Below are positions 50,491 through 58,560 of a stretch of 64,000 bases of DNA, piece after piece. Numbering within the stretch: position 1 is the stretch's first letter; each line of letters opens with the position of its first letter. The notes below the pieces were generated by a model. It was not told the origin of the DNA. It made no database searches and saw only the letters and a list, made by a program, of their open reading frames with translations. The DNA lies in assembly GCF_026913015.1 (NCBI RefSeq), contig NZ_JAPTYD010000002.1, forward strand, positions 219,822 to 283,821. Reading direction: 5' to 3'. Position numbers and translations under genes: made by a program. This DNA is from Paracoccus benzoatiresistens (lineage in GTDB: Bacteria > Pseudomonadota > Alphaproteobacteria > Rhodobacterales > Rhodobacteraceae).

Positions 50491-51279
50491 TCAGGCGGCG
50501 GGGGCGACCCGGCGGATGGCGGCGCGCGCCAGGGCATCCAGAAGATAGCCCAGGATGCCGATCACCAGCACCGTCGCGATCAGCTGGTCATAGGCCAGCC
50601 GGTCGCGGGTATCGAGGATGAAATAGCCAAGCCCCGCCTGCACGCCCAGCATCTCGGCCGGGACCAGAACGATCCAGGTGATGCCGATGGCCAGCCGCAA
50701 TCCGGTCAGCACCTGGGGCAGGACGCCGGGCAGGATGACGCGGCTGAGCGTTTCCCAGCGGGTGGCGGCAAGGCTGCGGGACAGCAGCAGCCATTGCGGG
50801 TCCAGCTGGCGCACGCCCGCGGCGGTGTTCAGCAGGATCGGCCAGACGGCGGCGAAGGCCAGCAGGAAATAGATCGGCGCGTCGCCCACGCCAAAGACCA
50901 TCACTGCGACCGGCATCCAGGACAGCGGAGAGATCATGCGCAGGAACTGGAAGACGGGCGTGGTCGCGGCCTCGGCCAGACGCGAGGCGCCGACCAGCAG
51001 GCCCAGCGGCACGCCGGCCAGCAGCGCGGCGGCAAGACCGACAAGGACACGCCGCAGGCTTTGGCCGACATGCACCCACAGATCGGGGCCCGCCAGCAGG
51101 CCAGCCAGCGCCGGAAAGGTGCGCGAGGGGGAAAAGCGCCGGGCAAAGCTGGTGTCGCCCGCGATCACGTCGGTCGCGAACCACCACGCCAGAAGCAGCA
51201 ACCCGATGCCGGCCATGCCCAGCACCGCACCGGCCAGCCGGGACGGGCCGCGCGCCTTGTCGCCCGCGGGTCTGCTCAC
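50491..51279 (-). CDS. ABC transporter permease (SsuC/TauC-like), set 2
   Basis: A 262-residue permease with six predicted helices and the EAA loop SLAATRWETLSRVILPGVLPQVLTGLRLAIG. It is the last gene of the second importer operon (54887-50491) and overlaps the binding-protein gene by 4 nt. It is clearly different in sequence from the set 1 permease, so the two importers are not recent duplicates. Confidence 0.89.
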   Translation of the reverse strand: MSRPAGDKARGPSRLAGAVLGMAGIGLLLLAWWFATDVIAGDTSFARRFSPSRTFPALAGLLAGPDLWVHVGQSLRRVLVGLAAALLAGVPLGLLVGASRLAEAATTPVFQFLRMISPLSWMPVAVMVFGVGDAPIYFLLAFAAVWPILLNTAAGVRQLDPQWLLLSRSLAATRWETLSRVILPGVLPQVLTGLRLAIGITWIVLVPAEMLGVQAGLGYFILDTRDRLAYDQLIATVLVIGILGYLLDALARAAIRRVAPAA

Positions 51280-52463
51280 GCCTCGACGACCTCTTGCCGG
51301 GTCCAGCCCTCGGGCAGGCCGAAGGCGGGCAAGCCGCCGATCCCCTGCAGGGCCTTCTTGACAAAGCTGTCATCGACCAGGTCGGTCGCGACAAAGGCCG
51401 GGTCGAGATCGTCCAGGAAGCCGCGCTCACCCGCGACCTCGGTGTCCTTCAGCATCCGCACCAGCTCCTCGGTATACGACGGGAAGGGATAGGGCTGGAA
51501 GGCGATGCGCTTGTCCTGCCAGTCGGGATGGCGGATCGCGCCGGACGCGGCATAGCCCGCAAGGTCGGCCTCGGACGGCGTCAGGACGCGGGACAGGATC
51601 TCGGGGGAATGGGGGGTATATTTCTGCGCATCGGCGGACGACAGAAGCTGCGCGGTTTCTGCCCGGTTGTCGCGGGTCCAGAGTTGCGCCTTGACCATGG
51701 CGTTAACGACCTTTTGCGACCATTCCGGGCGGTTGGCCAGATGGTCCTCATGCATGAAGACCAGGCAGCAGGCGTGATCCTTCCACACGTCGCCGGTAAA
51801 GCGCAGCACCTTGCCGATGCCGTTGATCTCGGCCGCGGCGTTGAAAGGTTCGGCCACGATATAGCCCGCGATCTGGCCCGCAGCCAGCGCCGGCACCATG
51901 TCGGCGGGCGACATCAGGGACAGCGCCACCTGGTTGGCGGCAGGGGTGCCGCTTGTCACGATCTCCAGCCCGTTTTCGCGCAGCAGGCGTTGCAGGACGA
52001 CGTTGTGGATCGAATACCAGTAGGGGATCGCCACCGTTCTGCCGCCCAGATCGGCGACCGAGTTGATGTCGTTCGCCGCCGTCAGGGCAGACCCCGAGGT
52101 GTGGTTCCAGGCCACCACCTTGGCAGGCGTCTGGCTGCCATAGCGCGCCCAGACGGTGATGGGCGACAGCAGGTGGACGACATTGACCTGGCCCGCAAGG
52201 AAGGCCTCGACGATCTGGGACCAGCCGCGGAACATCACGGGCTTCTCGACGGCCAGTCCCTCGGCCTCGAAGAAGCCCTTGCCGTGGGCGACCAGCAGGG
52301 GCGTGGCGTCCGTGATCGGCAGATAGCCGATCCGGACCGGCTCGTCGGGATCCTGGGCGCGGGCGGCGCGGGCGTTCAGGAAGGGCAGCGCCCCCGAGGC
52401 CGTCAGAAGCGCCGACAGGCGCATGATGTCGCGGCGGGAAAACAGGCTGTCCTCGGTCGGCAT
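51276..52463 (-). CDS. ABC transporter substrate-binding protein (NrtA/SsuA/TauA-like), probably Tat-exported, set 2
   Basis: A 395-residue periplasmic binding protein. The N-terminal SLFSRRDIMRLSALLTASGALP carries a twin-arginine motif followed by a hydrophobic stretch and a cleavage site near ARAQD (about residue 34), so Tat export is likely. RIGYLPITDATPLLVAHGKGFFEAEGL, QVNVVHLLSPITVWARYG and IPYWYSIHNVVLQRLLRENG match the long NMT1/SsuA group. AAGGAG precedes the ATG at 52463. The set 1 protein has a Sec signal instead. Confidence 0.87.
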   Translation of the reverse strand: MPTEDSLFSRRDIMRLSALLTASGALPFLNARAARAQDPDEPVRIGYLPITDATPLLVAHGKGFFEAEGLAVEKPVMFRGWSQIVEAFLAGQVNVVHLLSPITVWARYGSQTPAKVVAWNHTSGSALTAANDINSVADLGGRTVAIPYWYSIHNVVLQRLLRENGLEIVTSGTPAANQVALSLMSPADMVPALAAGQIAGYIVAEPFNAAAEINGIGKVLRFTGDVWKDHACCLVFMHEDHLANRPEWSQKVVNAMVKAQLWTRDNRAETAQLLSSADAQKYTPHSPEILSRVLTPSEADLAGYAASGAIRHPDWQDKRIAFQPYPFPSYTEELVRMLKDTEVAGERGFLDDLDPAFVATDLVDDSFVKKALQGIGGLPAFGLPEGWTRQEVVEA

Positions 52464-52474
52464 GATAGGCTCCT

Positions 52475-53254
52475 TCAATGGCGGCGGGTCGCGCGGCGCA
52501 GCGCGCCGACGATGTCGATGCGGATGCGGCCAAGCTCGGCCAGGTGATCCTCGCGCGGGCGGGGCAGGTCAAGGCGCCATTCGCCGATGGTACCCGCCGG
52601 GCTGCCGCCCAGCAGGACGATGCGGTCCGACACCAGCAGCGCCTCGTCGATGTCATGGGTGACCAGCACGGCTGCGGTCTGGTAATCGGCCACGACCTTG
52701 ATCAGCAGGTCCTGCATCATGGCCCGCGTGACCTCGTCCAGCGCGCCGAAGGGTTCGTCCAGCAGCAGCACCTGCGGCTGGCGGGCCAGGCATCGGGCCA
52801 AGGCGGCGCGCTGCGCCATGCCGCCGGACAGGGCGGCGGGGCGCAGGTGGCGGGCGTGGTCCAGCCCGACCTCGGCAATGGCGCGGTCGATCCGGTCCCG
52901 GCGTTCGTCGGGCGACAAGTGAGGCTGGCGCCTGAAATCCAGCCCGAAGGCGACATTGCGTTCCAGATCCAGCCAGGGCAGCAGGCCAGGTTGCTGGAAG
53001 GCCATGGCAAGGCGGGGATGGACGCCCGCCAGGGGCGTCCCCTCCATCTCGATCCGACCGGCGTCGGGCGGCTGCAGCCCGGCCAGCACGCGCAGCAGGC
53101 TGGACTTGCCGACGCCGCTTGGTCCCAGGATGGAAACGATCTCTCCGGGCGCAAGCTCCAGGTCGAAGCCTTCCAGCACGGGTGCGGTTGCCCCCGGATA
53201 GCGCAGCGCCACGCCTGCGGCGCGCAGCACGGGCCGGGCATCGGGGGTGGTCAT
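52475..53254 (-). CDS. ABC transporter ATP-binding protein (SsuB/TauB-like), set 2
   Basis: A 259-residue ATPase. Walker A LGPSGVGKSSLLRVLAG, signature LSGGMAQRAALARCL, Walker B VLLLDEPFGALDEVT and switch LVTHDIDEALLVSD are intact, and the ending WRLDLPRPREDHLAEL is SsuB-like. The ATG at 53254 overlaps the stop of the acyl-CoA-dehydrogenase-like gene by ATGA, and 11 nt separate it from the binding-protein gene. Confidence 0.9.
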   Translation of the reverse strand: MTTPDARPVLRAAGVALRYPGATAPVLEGFDLELAPGEIVSILGPSGVGKSSLLRVLAGLQPPDAGRIEMEGTPLAGVHPRLAMAFQQPGLLPWLDLERNVAFGLDFRRQPHLSPDERRDRIDRAIAEVGLDHARHLRPAALSGGMAQRAALARCLARQPQVLLLDEPFGALDEVTRAMMQDLLIKVVADYQTAAVLVTHDIDEALLVSDRIVLLGGSPAGTIGEWRLDLPRPREDHLAELGRIRIDIVGALRRATRRH

Positions 53255-54324
53255 GCGGCCTTGCTCGCGGCGGCCAGGATCGTGCGCAACTGCACGGTGC
53301 TGGGCGTGATGACCGGGATAAAGGCCGCCTCGCGCCAGCGGCGGGCGAAACCCTGGCCCGGACCCTGCAGATAGCAGCGCCCGCCGCCCGCCTGCAGTTC
53401 CAGGGCCACGGCCTCGAACACGATGTCGGACAGGGCGATGCGCAGCTCGAACAGCGCGGCGGGGCGGGACACAAAGGCGCCCGAGCCAAGGCCCGCATCC
53501 AGCGAGGCCGTGACCTGGTCCAGCCGCGCCTGCAGCGCCGCCACCGGGGCGGCCAGCACGGCGCGCCCTGCCCCGCCCGCGGCCCCGGCCTCGGCCAGGG
53601 ATCGGCGGGCAAGGCCGATCGCCATGCCGCATTGCAGGGCGATGAAGACGGGACGCACGCCGGGCAGCCATTCGGGGGCGTTCGCCGCGATGATCCGGTC
53701 GCGGCCGATGCGGGCGCCGTCGATCCGCACCGCTGCGGTATCGGACGAGCGCATGGCCATCAACGACAGATCCGCGCTGCGCCGAACGCCGGGATCGTCA
53801 TGGGCAAGCGCCACGATCATTGCGGGGCCGCCATCGGCGGGATCGGCGGCGGCGGCCACGAAAAAGCCCTGCCCCCGCAGGTTCGTGACCCAGGGCAGCA
53901 TGCCGTCGATGACAAGATCCTCGCCCTCGGGCCGGGCCGTCATCTGCAGCGGCTCGAGTCCAGCGAGGAACTTCATGACGTTCGACAGGCCCGAGGCCCC
54001 GGCCACCCGCCCCGCCAGCAGATCGGGCAAAAGCCGGTCGCGCAGGGCATTGTTCGGGGTCTGGACCATGAATTCGACGAAACAGCGATGGCCCCACAGC
54101 ATGAAGGCCGCAGCCAGCGACTCCCGGGCCACGGCGGCAACCGCCTGGACCGCGTCCATGACCGTGCCCCCCTGGCCGCCCAGGTCCCCCGGCACGCCGA
54201 TCCGCACCAAGCCCGCATCCGCCAGGCGCGGCAGGATCAGGGCTGCAGGCACGTCGCCGCTGTCGATCCCCTCGGCCTCGGCGGCAAGCCATCCGGCCAG
54301 ATCCTGCGGCAGGGCCTGCGTCAT
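53251..54324 (-). CDS. Acyl-CoA dehydrogenase-fold flavoprotein (SfnC/DszC-like)
   Basis: A 357-residue protein of the acyl-CoA dehydrogenase fold. ADAGLVRIGVPGDLGGQGGTVMD is the N-terminal helical part, PWVTNLRGQGFFVAAA lies in the beta domain, and the C-terminal helices follow (about 230-357). In organosulfur operons this fold includes DszC and SfnC, flavin-dependent monooxygenases that oxidise sulfur or split sulfones. Placement next to a sulfonate-type importer favours that reading over fatty-acid oxidation. The start at 54324 overlaps the upstream gene by ATGA. Confidence 0.78.
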   Translation of the reverse strand: MTQALPQDLAGWLAAEAEGIDSGDVPAALILPRLADAGLVRIGVPGDLGGQGGTVMDAVQAVAAVARESLAAAFMLWGHRCFVEFMVQTPNNALRDRLLPDLLAGRVAGASGLSNVMKFLAGLEPLQMTARPEGEDLVIDGMLPWVTNLRGQGFFVAAAADPADGGPAMIVALAHDDPGVRRSADLSLMAMRSSDTAAVRIDGARIGRDRIIAANAPEWLPGVRPVFIALQCGMAIGLARRSLAEAGAAGGAGRAVLAAPVAALQARLDQVTASLDAGLGSGAFVSRPAALFELRIALSDIVFEAVALELQAGGGRCYLQGPGQGFARRWREAAFIPVITPSTVQLRTILAAASKAA

Positions 54325-54887
54325 TGGGCAGGCACCGCCGGGCGCCATTCATAGGCGGAAAGCTCCGGGTTCAGCGCAGGCTGGCCCAGGTTGTTGGCGA
54401 AATTGCACAGGGTCGCCAGGCTGACGCCCAGCACGACCTCGAGCGCGGCCTGATCGTCGAAGCCGGCCTGCTTGAAGGCGGCCAGTTCGGCGTTCGACAC
54501 CGCCCCGCGCGATGCGATCACCGCCTTGGTGAAGCGCGCCACCGCGTCCAGCCGGGCATCGGGCACCGTCGTTCCGTCCCGCAGGGCGCCGACAACGGCG
54601 TCCTCAAGCCGCGCCTTCTTGTCGGCGATCGCGCTGTGGCCCGCCACGCAGAACCCGCAGCCATGGATCGCCGCCGCCGTGATCTGCACAGCCTCGCGCT
54701 CGGCAAGCGTCAGCGAGGCGCGGCCGTTGATCTCGGACACGGTCTGATAGGTTTCCAGGGCGACCGGCGCATTGGCCAGAAGGCGCACCAGGTTGGGCAG
54801 GAAGCCGTTGTTCTTCTGCGCCGCCTCAAGGCGCGGCTGCGCGGCCTCGGGGGCATCCTCGATCGAACGCAAGGGAAGTCTGCTCAT
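54321..54887 (-). CDS. Carboxymuconolactone decarboxylase-family protein (AhpD/peroxidase-related)
   Basis: A 188-residue helical protein with the AhpD-type redox motif ITAAAIHGCGFCVAGHSAIA (Cys-x-x-Cys and downstream His). LTLAEREAVQI and LCNFANNLGQPALNPEL match the peroxidase-related subgroup. It opens the second organosulfur operon and is coupled by ATGA overlap to the DszC/SfnC-like gene. Such proteins often accompany sulfonate genes and may handle peroxides leaked by flavin monooxygenases. Confidence 0.86.
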   Translation of the reverse strand: MSRLPLRSIEDAPEAAQPRLEAAQKNNGFLPNLVRLLANAPVALETYQTVSEINGRASLTLAEREAVQITAAAIHGCGFCVAGHSAIADKKARLEDAVVGALRDGTTVPDARLDAVARFTKAVIASRGAVSNAELAAFKQAGFDDQAALEVVLGVSLATLCNFANNLGQPALNPELSAYEWRPAVPAQ

Positions 54888-55031
54888 GGCCTTCTCCGTC
54901 GGGGCTGGTTTCCTGTCGCGCGCGACCTTAGCCGGTCAGATCCTGACCGCAACCCCGCGCGGCCCGTCCTTCCGGAAGAAGGGACAGACCTTTTGCCGGC
55001 CCCGCTGCGGACAGAACTTTTTCCTGTCCGC

Positions 55032-55445
55032 TCAGGCCTTCGCAACCGGGGCAGCCTCGGCGCGAAAGCCGTGCATTCCCTTGAACCATTGCAGGGCAAC
55101 GAACATCCCCTTGACCGGGGGCAGCATGGCCAGCGACAGCACCACGCTGGCCATGCCCAGCACCACGGCGATCATGGTGGGCCGGTCGCCCAGCAGGTCG
55201 AACATCACCGGCAGCGAAAAGCCGATCAGGTGGGCCACGATCAGGATCACGACATAGGCGGGACCGTCGTCCGCCCGCTGCGGCGTCAGATCAAGTCCGC
55301 AGCAACCGCATTGCGGCGCGACCTTCAGGTAGCTGGAAAACATCCGCCCCTCGCCGCAGCGGGGGCATCTGAGACGCGCGCCGCGCAGAAGCGCAGGCTT
55401 CATGCTGTCGCCATGCTGCTGGATGATCTGGAGGGTTTTCGACAT
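55032..55445 (-). CDS. DUF983 family membrane protein
   Basis: A 137-residue protein with an N-terminal zinc-ribbon-like part (LRCPRCGEGRMFSSYL and PQCGCCGLDL) and two membrane helices (about residues 68-88 and 92-112). This is the DUF983 pattern of alphaproteobacteria; the function is unknown. The ATG at 55445 gives the standard N-terminus. It is a single gene between the organosulfur operon (144 bp) and the MocR regulator gene. Confidence 0.85.
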   Translation of the reverse strand: MSKTLQIIQQHGDSMKPALLRGARLRCPRCGEGRMFSSYLKVAPQCGCCGLDLTPQRADDGPAYVVILIVAHLIGFSLPVMFDLLGDRPTMIAVVLGMASVVLSLAMLPPVKGMFVALQWFKGMHGFRAEAAPVAKA

Positions 55446-55575
55446 CGTGATGGGGGTCCTGTTTGCGTTGCACCGCTTCCGTGCCTCCGGGATATAGGGG
55501 ACTGGCGGCAAAATTGAAGCGGCATTGAATGCATGAACGGCAGTAATTGCCTGCATCAGGATGGGACAAATCGCC

Positions 55576-56946
55576 TCAGCCCATCCAGCCACCCTCCGAC
55601 AGGGAGTTGGCCATGAACAGCAGGCTTGCCTGCAACTCGCTGCGACTGATCGCGCCCCCCAGGCAGACGCGGACATGCTCGCCCGCCTCGCCCGCCACCG
55701 TGAACGCGTCCGAGGGCATCAGCCCGACACGCCGTCCCGCCATGCGCCCCATCAACTCGGCCCGGCTTGAGCCTTCCGGCAGGGCCAGCCAGATGTTGAA
55801 GGCCTCGGGATCGGACCGGAACTCTAAACCCGAGAGAATCTCGGCGGCGATCTTCTGGCGCGCCGCGCTTTCGCTGCGCAGGAAATGGCGGATGCGGTCG
55901 GCCGTCCCGTCCTCTATCCAGCGGGTCGCCAGGGCGGCGCAGATGGGCGAGGGCATGACCGAGATCGCCCGCAGCGCCTGGCCCAGGGCAAGCGCGCAGC
56001 GGGCGTCGGGGGCCACCACATAGGCCAGCCGCAGCCCTGCCCCGATGCATTTGGACAGCCCGCCGACATGCCATGTCAGATCCGGCGCCAGCACCGCCAG
56101 GGGCGGAGGCGGCGCGCCGGGGACAAAGCCATAGGCATCATCCTCGATCAGCGGCAGGCGGTGGCGGGCCAGGACAGCGGCGATCTGCGCGCGCCGCGCC
56201 TGCGGGATCGTCAGGGTGGTGGGATTGTGCACCGTCGGGTTGAGATACAGCGCCTTGGGGCTGTCCCGGCGGATCACCTCCTCCAAGGCCTCGGGGATGA
56301 TGCCATCACCGTCCATCGGAACGCCGACAAGCCGCAGGTTCAGCCGTGCGGCAATGGCGCGCAGGCCGGGATAGGTGACGGCCTCGCACAGCACGGTGTC
56401 ACCCGCGCGCGCCAGGATGGACAAGATGGCCGTCATGGCAGCATGGGCGCCCGGCGTGACCGCCACGCGGTCGAGGCCCGGGCGCATGCCGCGCCCGGCC
56501 AGCCAGGACAGGGCCGCGGCCTTGTCGCAGTCGCTGCCGGTGGCGGACTGATAGCGCAGCAGGGCCGTCAGGTTGGCCGAGACCGTGCGCAGCCCGTCGC
56601 CCATCCGCTCCAGAAGCTCCTTGTCCGCGGGCTCGGGCGGCATGTTCATCGACAGATCCTCGTCCCGGCAGCGCCGGGGATCGGGGACCTCGGACGCCGG
56701 GGCAGCCGCGCGCACGAAGGTGCCCCGGCCGACATGGCTTTCGACAAGGTTGCGCGCCGCGGCCTCGGCATAGGCGCGGCTGACGGTGGTGAAGTCGATC
56801 CCCAGGCGTCCGGCCAGCCTGCGCTGCGGCGGCAGCCTGTCACCAGCGCCCAGTTCGCCGGCCCGGATCGCGGCCCCGATCGCATCCGCGATCTGCAGGT
56901 AGCGCGGCTTGCCGCTGTCGACCAGCGACGGCACCCAGTCCTTCAC
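55576..56946 (-). CDS. MocR-type transcriptional regulator (GntR HTH plus aminotransferase-like domain)
   Basis: A 456-residue regulator. The N-terminal winged helix (about residues 12-80) has RYLQIADAIGAAIRAGELGAGDRLPPQRRLAGRLGIDFTTVSRAYAEA. A fold-type I PLP domain follows, with TPGAHAAMTAILSILARAGDT, LIEDDAYGFV and the PLP Lys in GGLSKCIGAGLR. MocR proteins sense amino acids, taurine, GABA or PLP. GTG at 56946 gives the usual N-terminus (KDWVPSL); ATG at 56997 is the alternative. It is divergent from the Mrr-like gene. It could control the organosulfur genes downstream, but no shared operator was found. Confidence 0.87.
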   Translation of the reverse strand: MKDWVPSLVDSGKPRYLQIADAIGAAIRAGELGAGDRLPPQRRLAGRLGIDFTTVSRAYAEAAARNLVESHVGRGTFVRAAAPASEVPDPRRCRDEDLSMNMPPEPADKELLERMGDGLRTVSANLTALLRYQSATGSDCDKAAALSWLAGRGMRPGLDRVAVTPGAHAAMTAILSILARAGDTVLCEAVTYPGLRAIAARLNLRLVGVPMDGDGIIPEALEEVIRRDSPKALYLNPTVHNPTTLTIPQARRAQIAAVLARHRLPLIEDDAYGFVPGAPPPPLAVLAPDLTWHVGGLSKCIGAGLRLAYVVAPDARCALALGQALRAISVMPSPICAALATRWIEDGTADRIRHFLRSESAARQKIAAEILSGLEFRSDPEAFNIWLALPEGSSRAELMGRMAGRRVGLMPSDAFTVAGEAGEHVRVCLGGAISRSELQASLLFMANSLSEGGWMG

Positions 56947-57167
56947 GTGGCGTCTCGCTTGCAGAAGATGACGCGCATCGGCGCGATTGTTGCACATTGT
57001 ATGGATTCGTGGCCGAAATGCAAGGAGCAGGCAATCCAGTCAGGCCTTGTCAGGCCTGTGCCAGAGCCGCGCGATTTGTGGAATTGTTGTTCCTTTGTTC
57101 TTCCCGTAGGATATCCGTCCTGAGTGACATTCGCTTCAGGCAAGTCACCCTGTCAGCCCGAACGGAA

Positions 57168-57764
57168 ATGCGCCGTCTGATCTCGACCCTCTTCTATCTG
57201 TTCAGATACGCCGTCCTTTCCGCCACAGTGATCGTGATCTGCGGCTTTCTGATGGCGACCTTCGCCGGGAACGGGATGGTGACCGAACAAACCCGGGCGC
57301 CGGCAGTCGCGGGCATCATCGCGGCCGCGCTGCTGCTGCCCGCGCTCCTGCTGCGCCAGAGAACATCGGCGCGGCGCACGGGAAGGCGCCGCCCGAAGAA
57401 AACCCCTGCGCGGCGGGCCGCGTTCTGTCCCAAGGACGGTCACGCCTTCGAGCAATGGGTCGCCGGCAGGCTGGAACTGCATGGCTGGCGCGCCGATGTC
57501 ACGGCGGGATCGGGCGACCAGGGCATCGACATCATCGCCCGGCGCGACGGCAGGAAGATCGGGATCCAGTGCAAGCGCTATGACGGTCCCGTCGGCAACA
57601 AGGCGGTGCAGGAAGCTTTTTCCGGCCGCGCCTATCATCGCGTCGACATAGCCGTGGTGATCACCACCGGCCATTACACGCAAAGCGCCAAGGCCCTGTC
57701 CCACCGCACCGGCGTGCATCTGCTGCATGTCAAGGACATCCCGCGCCTGCGCCGGCTGACCTGA
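57168..57764 (+). CDS. Membrane-anchored Mrr-like restriction endonuclease domain protein
   Basis: A 198-residue protein with two N-terminal membrane helices (about residues 10-32 and 45-62), a basic linker (RRTGRRRPKK) and a C-terminal Mrr_cat domain. The nuclease core FEQWVAGRLELHGW, GSGDQGIDIIARRDG and IGIQCKRYDGPVGNKAV shows the PD-(D/E)xK elements: Asp in GxDI and the QxK motif. Mrr proteins cut methylated DNA, or are remodelled as defence effectors. No methyltransferase is nearby. Anchoring to the membrane suggests defence against incoming DNA or a role in DNA uptake; the target is unknown. The ATG at 57168 is the first good start after the divergent promoter region. Confidence 0.82.
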   Translation: MRRLISTLFYLFRYAVLSATVIVICGFLMATFAGNGMVTEQTRAPAVAGIIAAALLLPALLLRQRTSARRTGRRRPKKTPARRAAFCPKDGHAFEQWVAGRLELHGWRADVTAGSGDQGIDIIARRDGRKIGIQCKRYDGPVGNKAVQEAFSGRAYHRVDIAVVITTGHYTQSAKALSHRTGVHLLHVKDIPRLRRLT

Positions 57765-57783
57765 CGAATGCCCGGCCGGCCTT

Positions 57784-58416
57784 TCAGCCGTGGCTGCGGC
57801 GGATGCCCGCGTTGAAGCGGGCGATCTCTCGGGCTTCGGGTTCGCGCCCCGCATAGATCTTGACATACATGGGAATGCGTTCCAGCCGGGTTCCTATGTC
57901 CTCGCTGGCCTGCATCGAGATATAGCCGATCTGGACCAGATAGATGGTCCGAGCGCGGATGTCGGCCTCCATCGGCTCGTGGCCCCAGCGTGCCAGCATC
58001 CGGGTCAGCGCGGCCAGGCGGGCTTCGTCCGCCGCCTTGACACGCGCCGCCACGTCCTCGTCCTGCAAGGCCCAGCTGCGCACGGCGAATTCCAGGCGCG
58101 CATCGAAGACATCGGCCGACAGGAAGCAGGCCAGCACGTTCAGCATCGCCTCGGGCAGGGTTTCGGCATATTGGGTGGTGGCCGCGACCAGGGGCCTTGT
58201 GGTTCGCGCCTCCCAGCCCTCGATCAGCGCGGCCAGCAGCGCCTCGCGGTCCTGGAAGAACCAGTAGAAGCTGGTGCGCGACAGCTTCAGCCGCTTGGCC
58301 AGAGGCAGGATCTTCACCGCGTCGATGCCACCCTCGATCAGCGCCTGATAACCGGCCTCGAGCCAGCCCTCGCGCGATCCGCGCCATCCGCTTTCCGGTG
58401 CTTCCGCCTGATCCAT
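57784..58416 (-). CDS. TetR-family transcriptional regulator
   Basis: A 210-residue regulator. The N-terminal HTH is GWLEAGYQALIEGGIDAVKILPLAKRLKLSRTSFYWFFQDREALLAAL (about residues 18-65), followed by an all-helical ligand domain. The ATG at 58416 gives a standard TetR length; upstream ATGs at 58497 and 58506 would run into the putative promoter and operator. It is divergent from the oxidoreductase gene at 58561 and most probably controls it and itself. Confidence 0.87.
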   Translation of the reverse strand: MDQAEAPESGWRGSREGWLEAGYQALIEGGIDAVKILPLAKRLKLSRTSFYWFFQDREALLAALIEGWEARTTRPLVAATTQYAETLPEAMLNVLACFLSADVFDARLEFAVRSWALQDEDVAARVKAADEARLAALTRMLARWGHEPMEADIRARTIYLVQIGYISMQASEDIGTRLERIPMYVKIYAGREPEAREIARFNAGIRRSHG

Positions 58417-58495
58417 CCGCTTTCGATAAGCGCTTGCGCCTTTGCCCGCAAGCCAAGCGTGCAGGAAAGTCTGCAAAACGTTCATCAGTGACTTC

Positions 58496-58528
58496 ATACT
58501 TGACATAGGTGAACATTCTGGCAAGTAT
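58496..58528 (+). promoter_or_regulatory. Promoter of the oxidoreductase gene with overlapping inverted repeat (putative TetR operator)
   Basis: TTGACA (58500-58505), 17 nt, then AAGTAT (58523-58528) forms a plausible -35/-10 pair for the rightward gene. ATACTTG (58496-58502) and CAAGTAT (58522-58528) form an inverted repeat, each arm covering one promoter box. Binding of the divergently encoded TetR protein here would block transcription. Confidence 0.55.
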
Positions 58529-58560
58529 TCCCCCGCACCGTCCACCCTTGCAGGCAGGCC

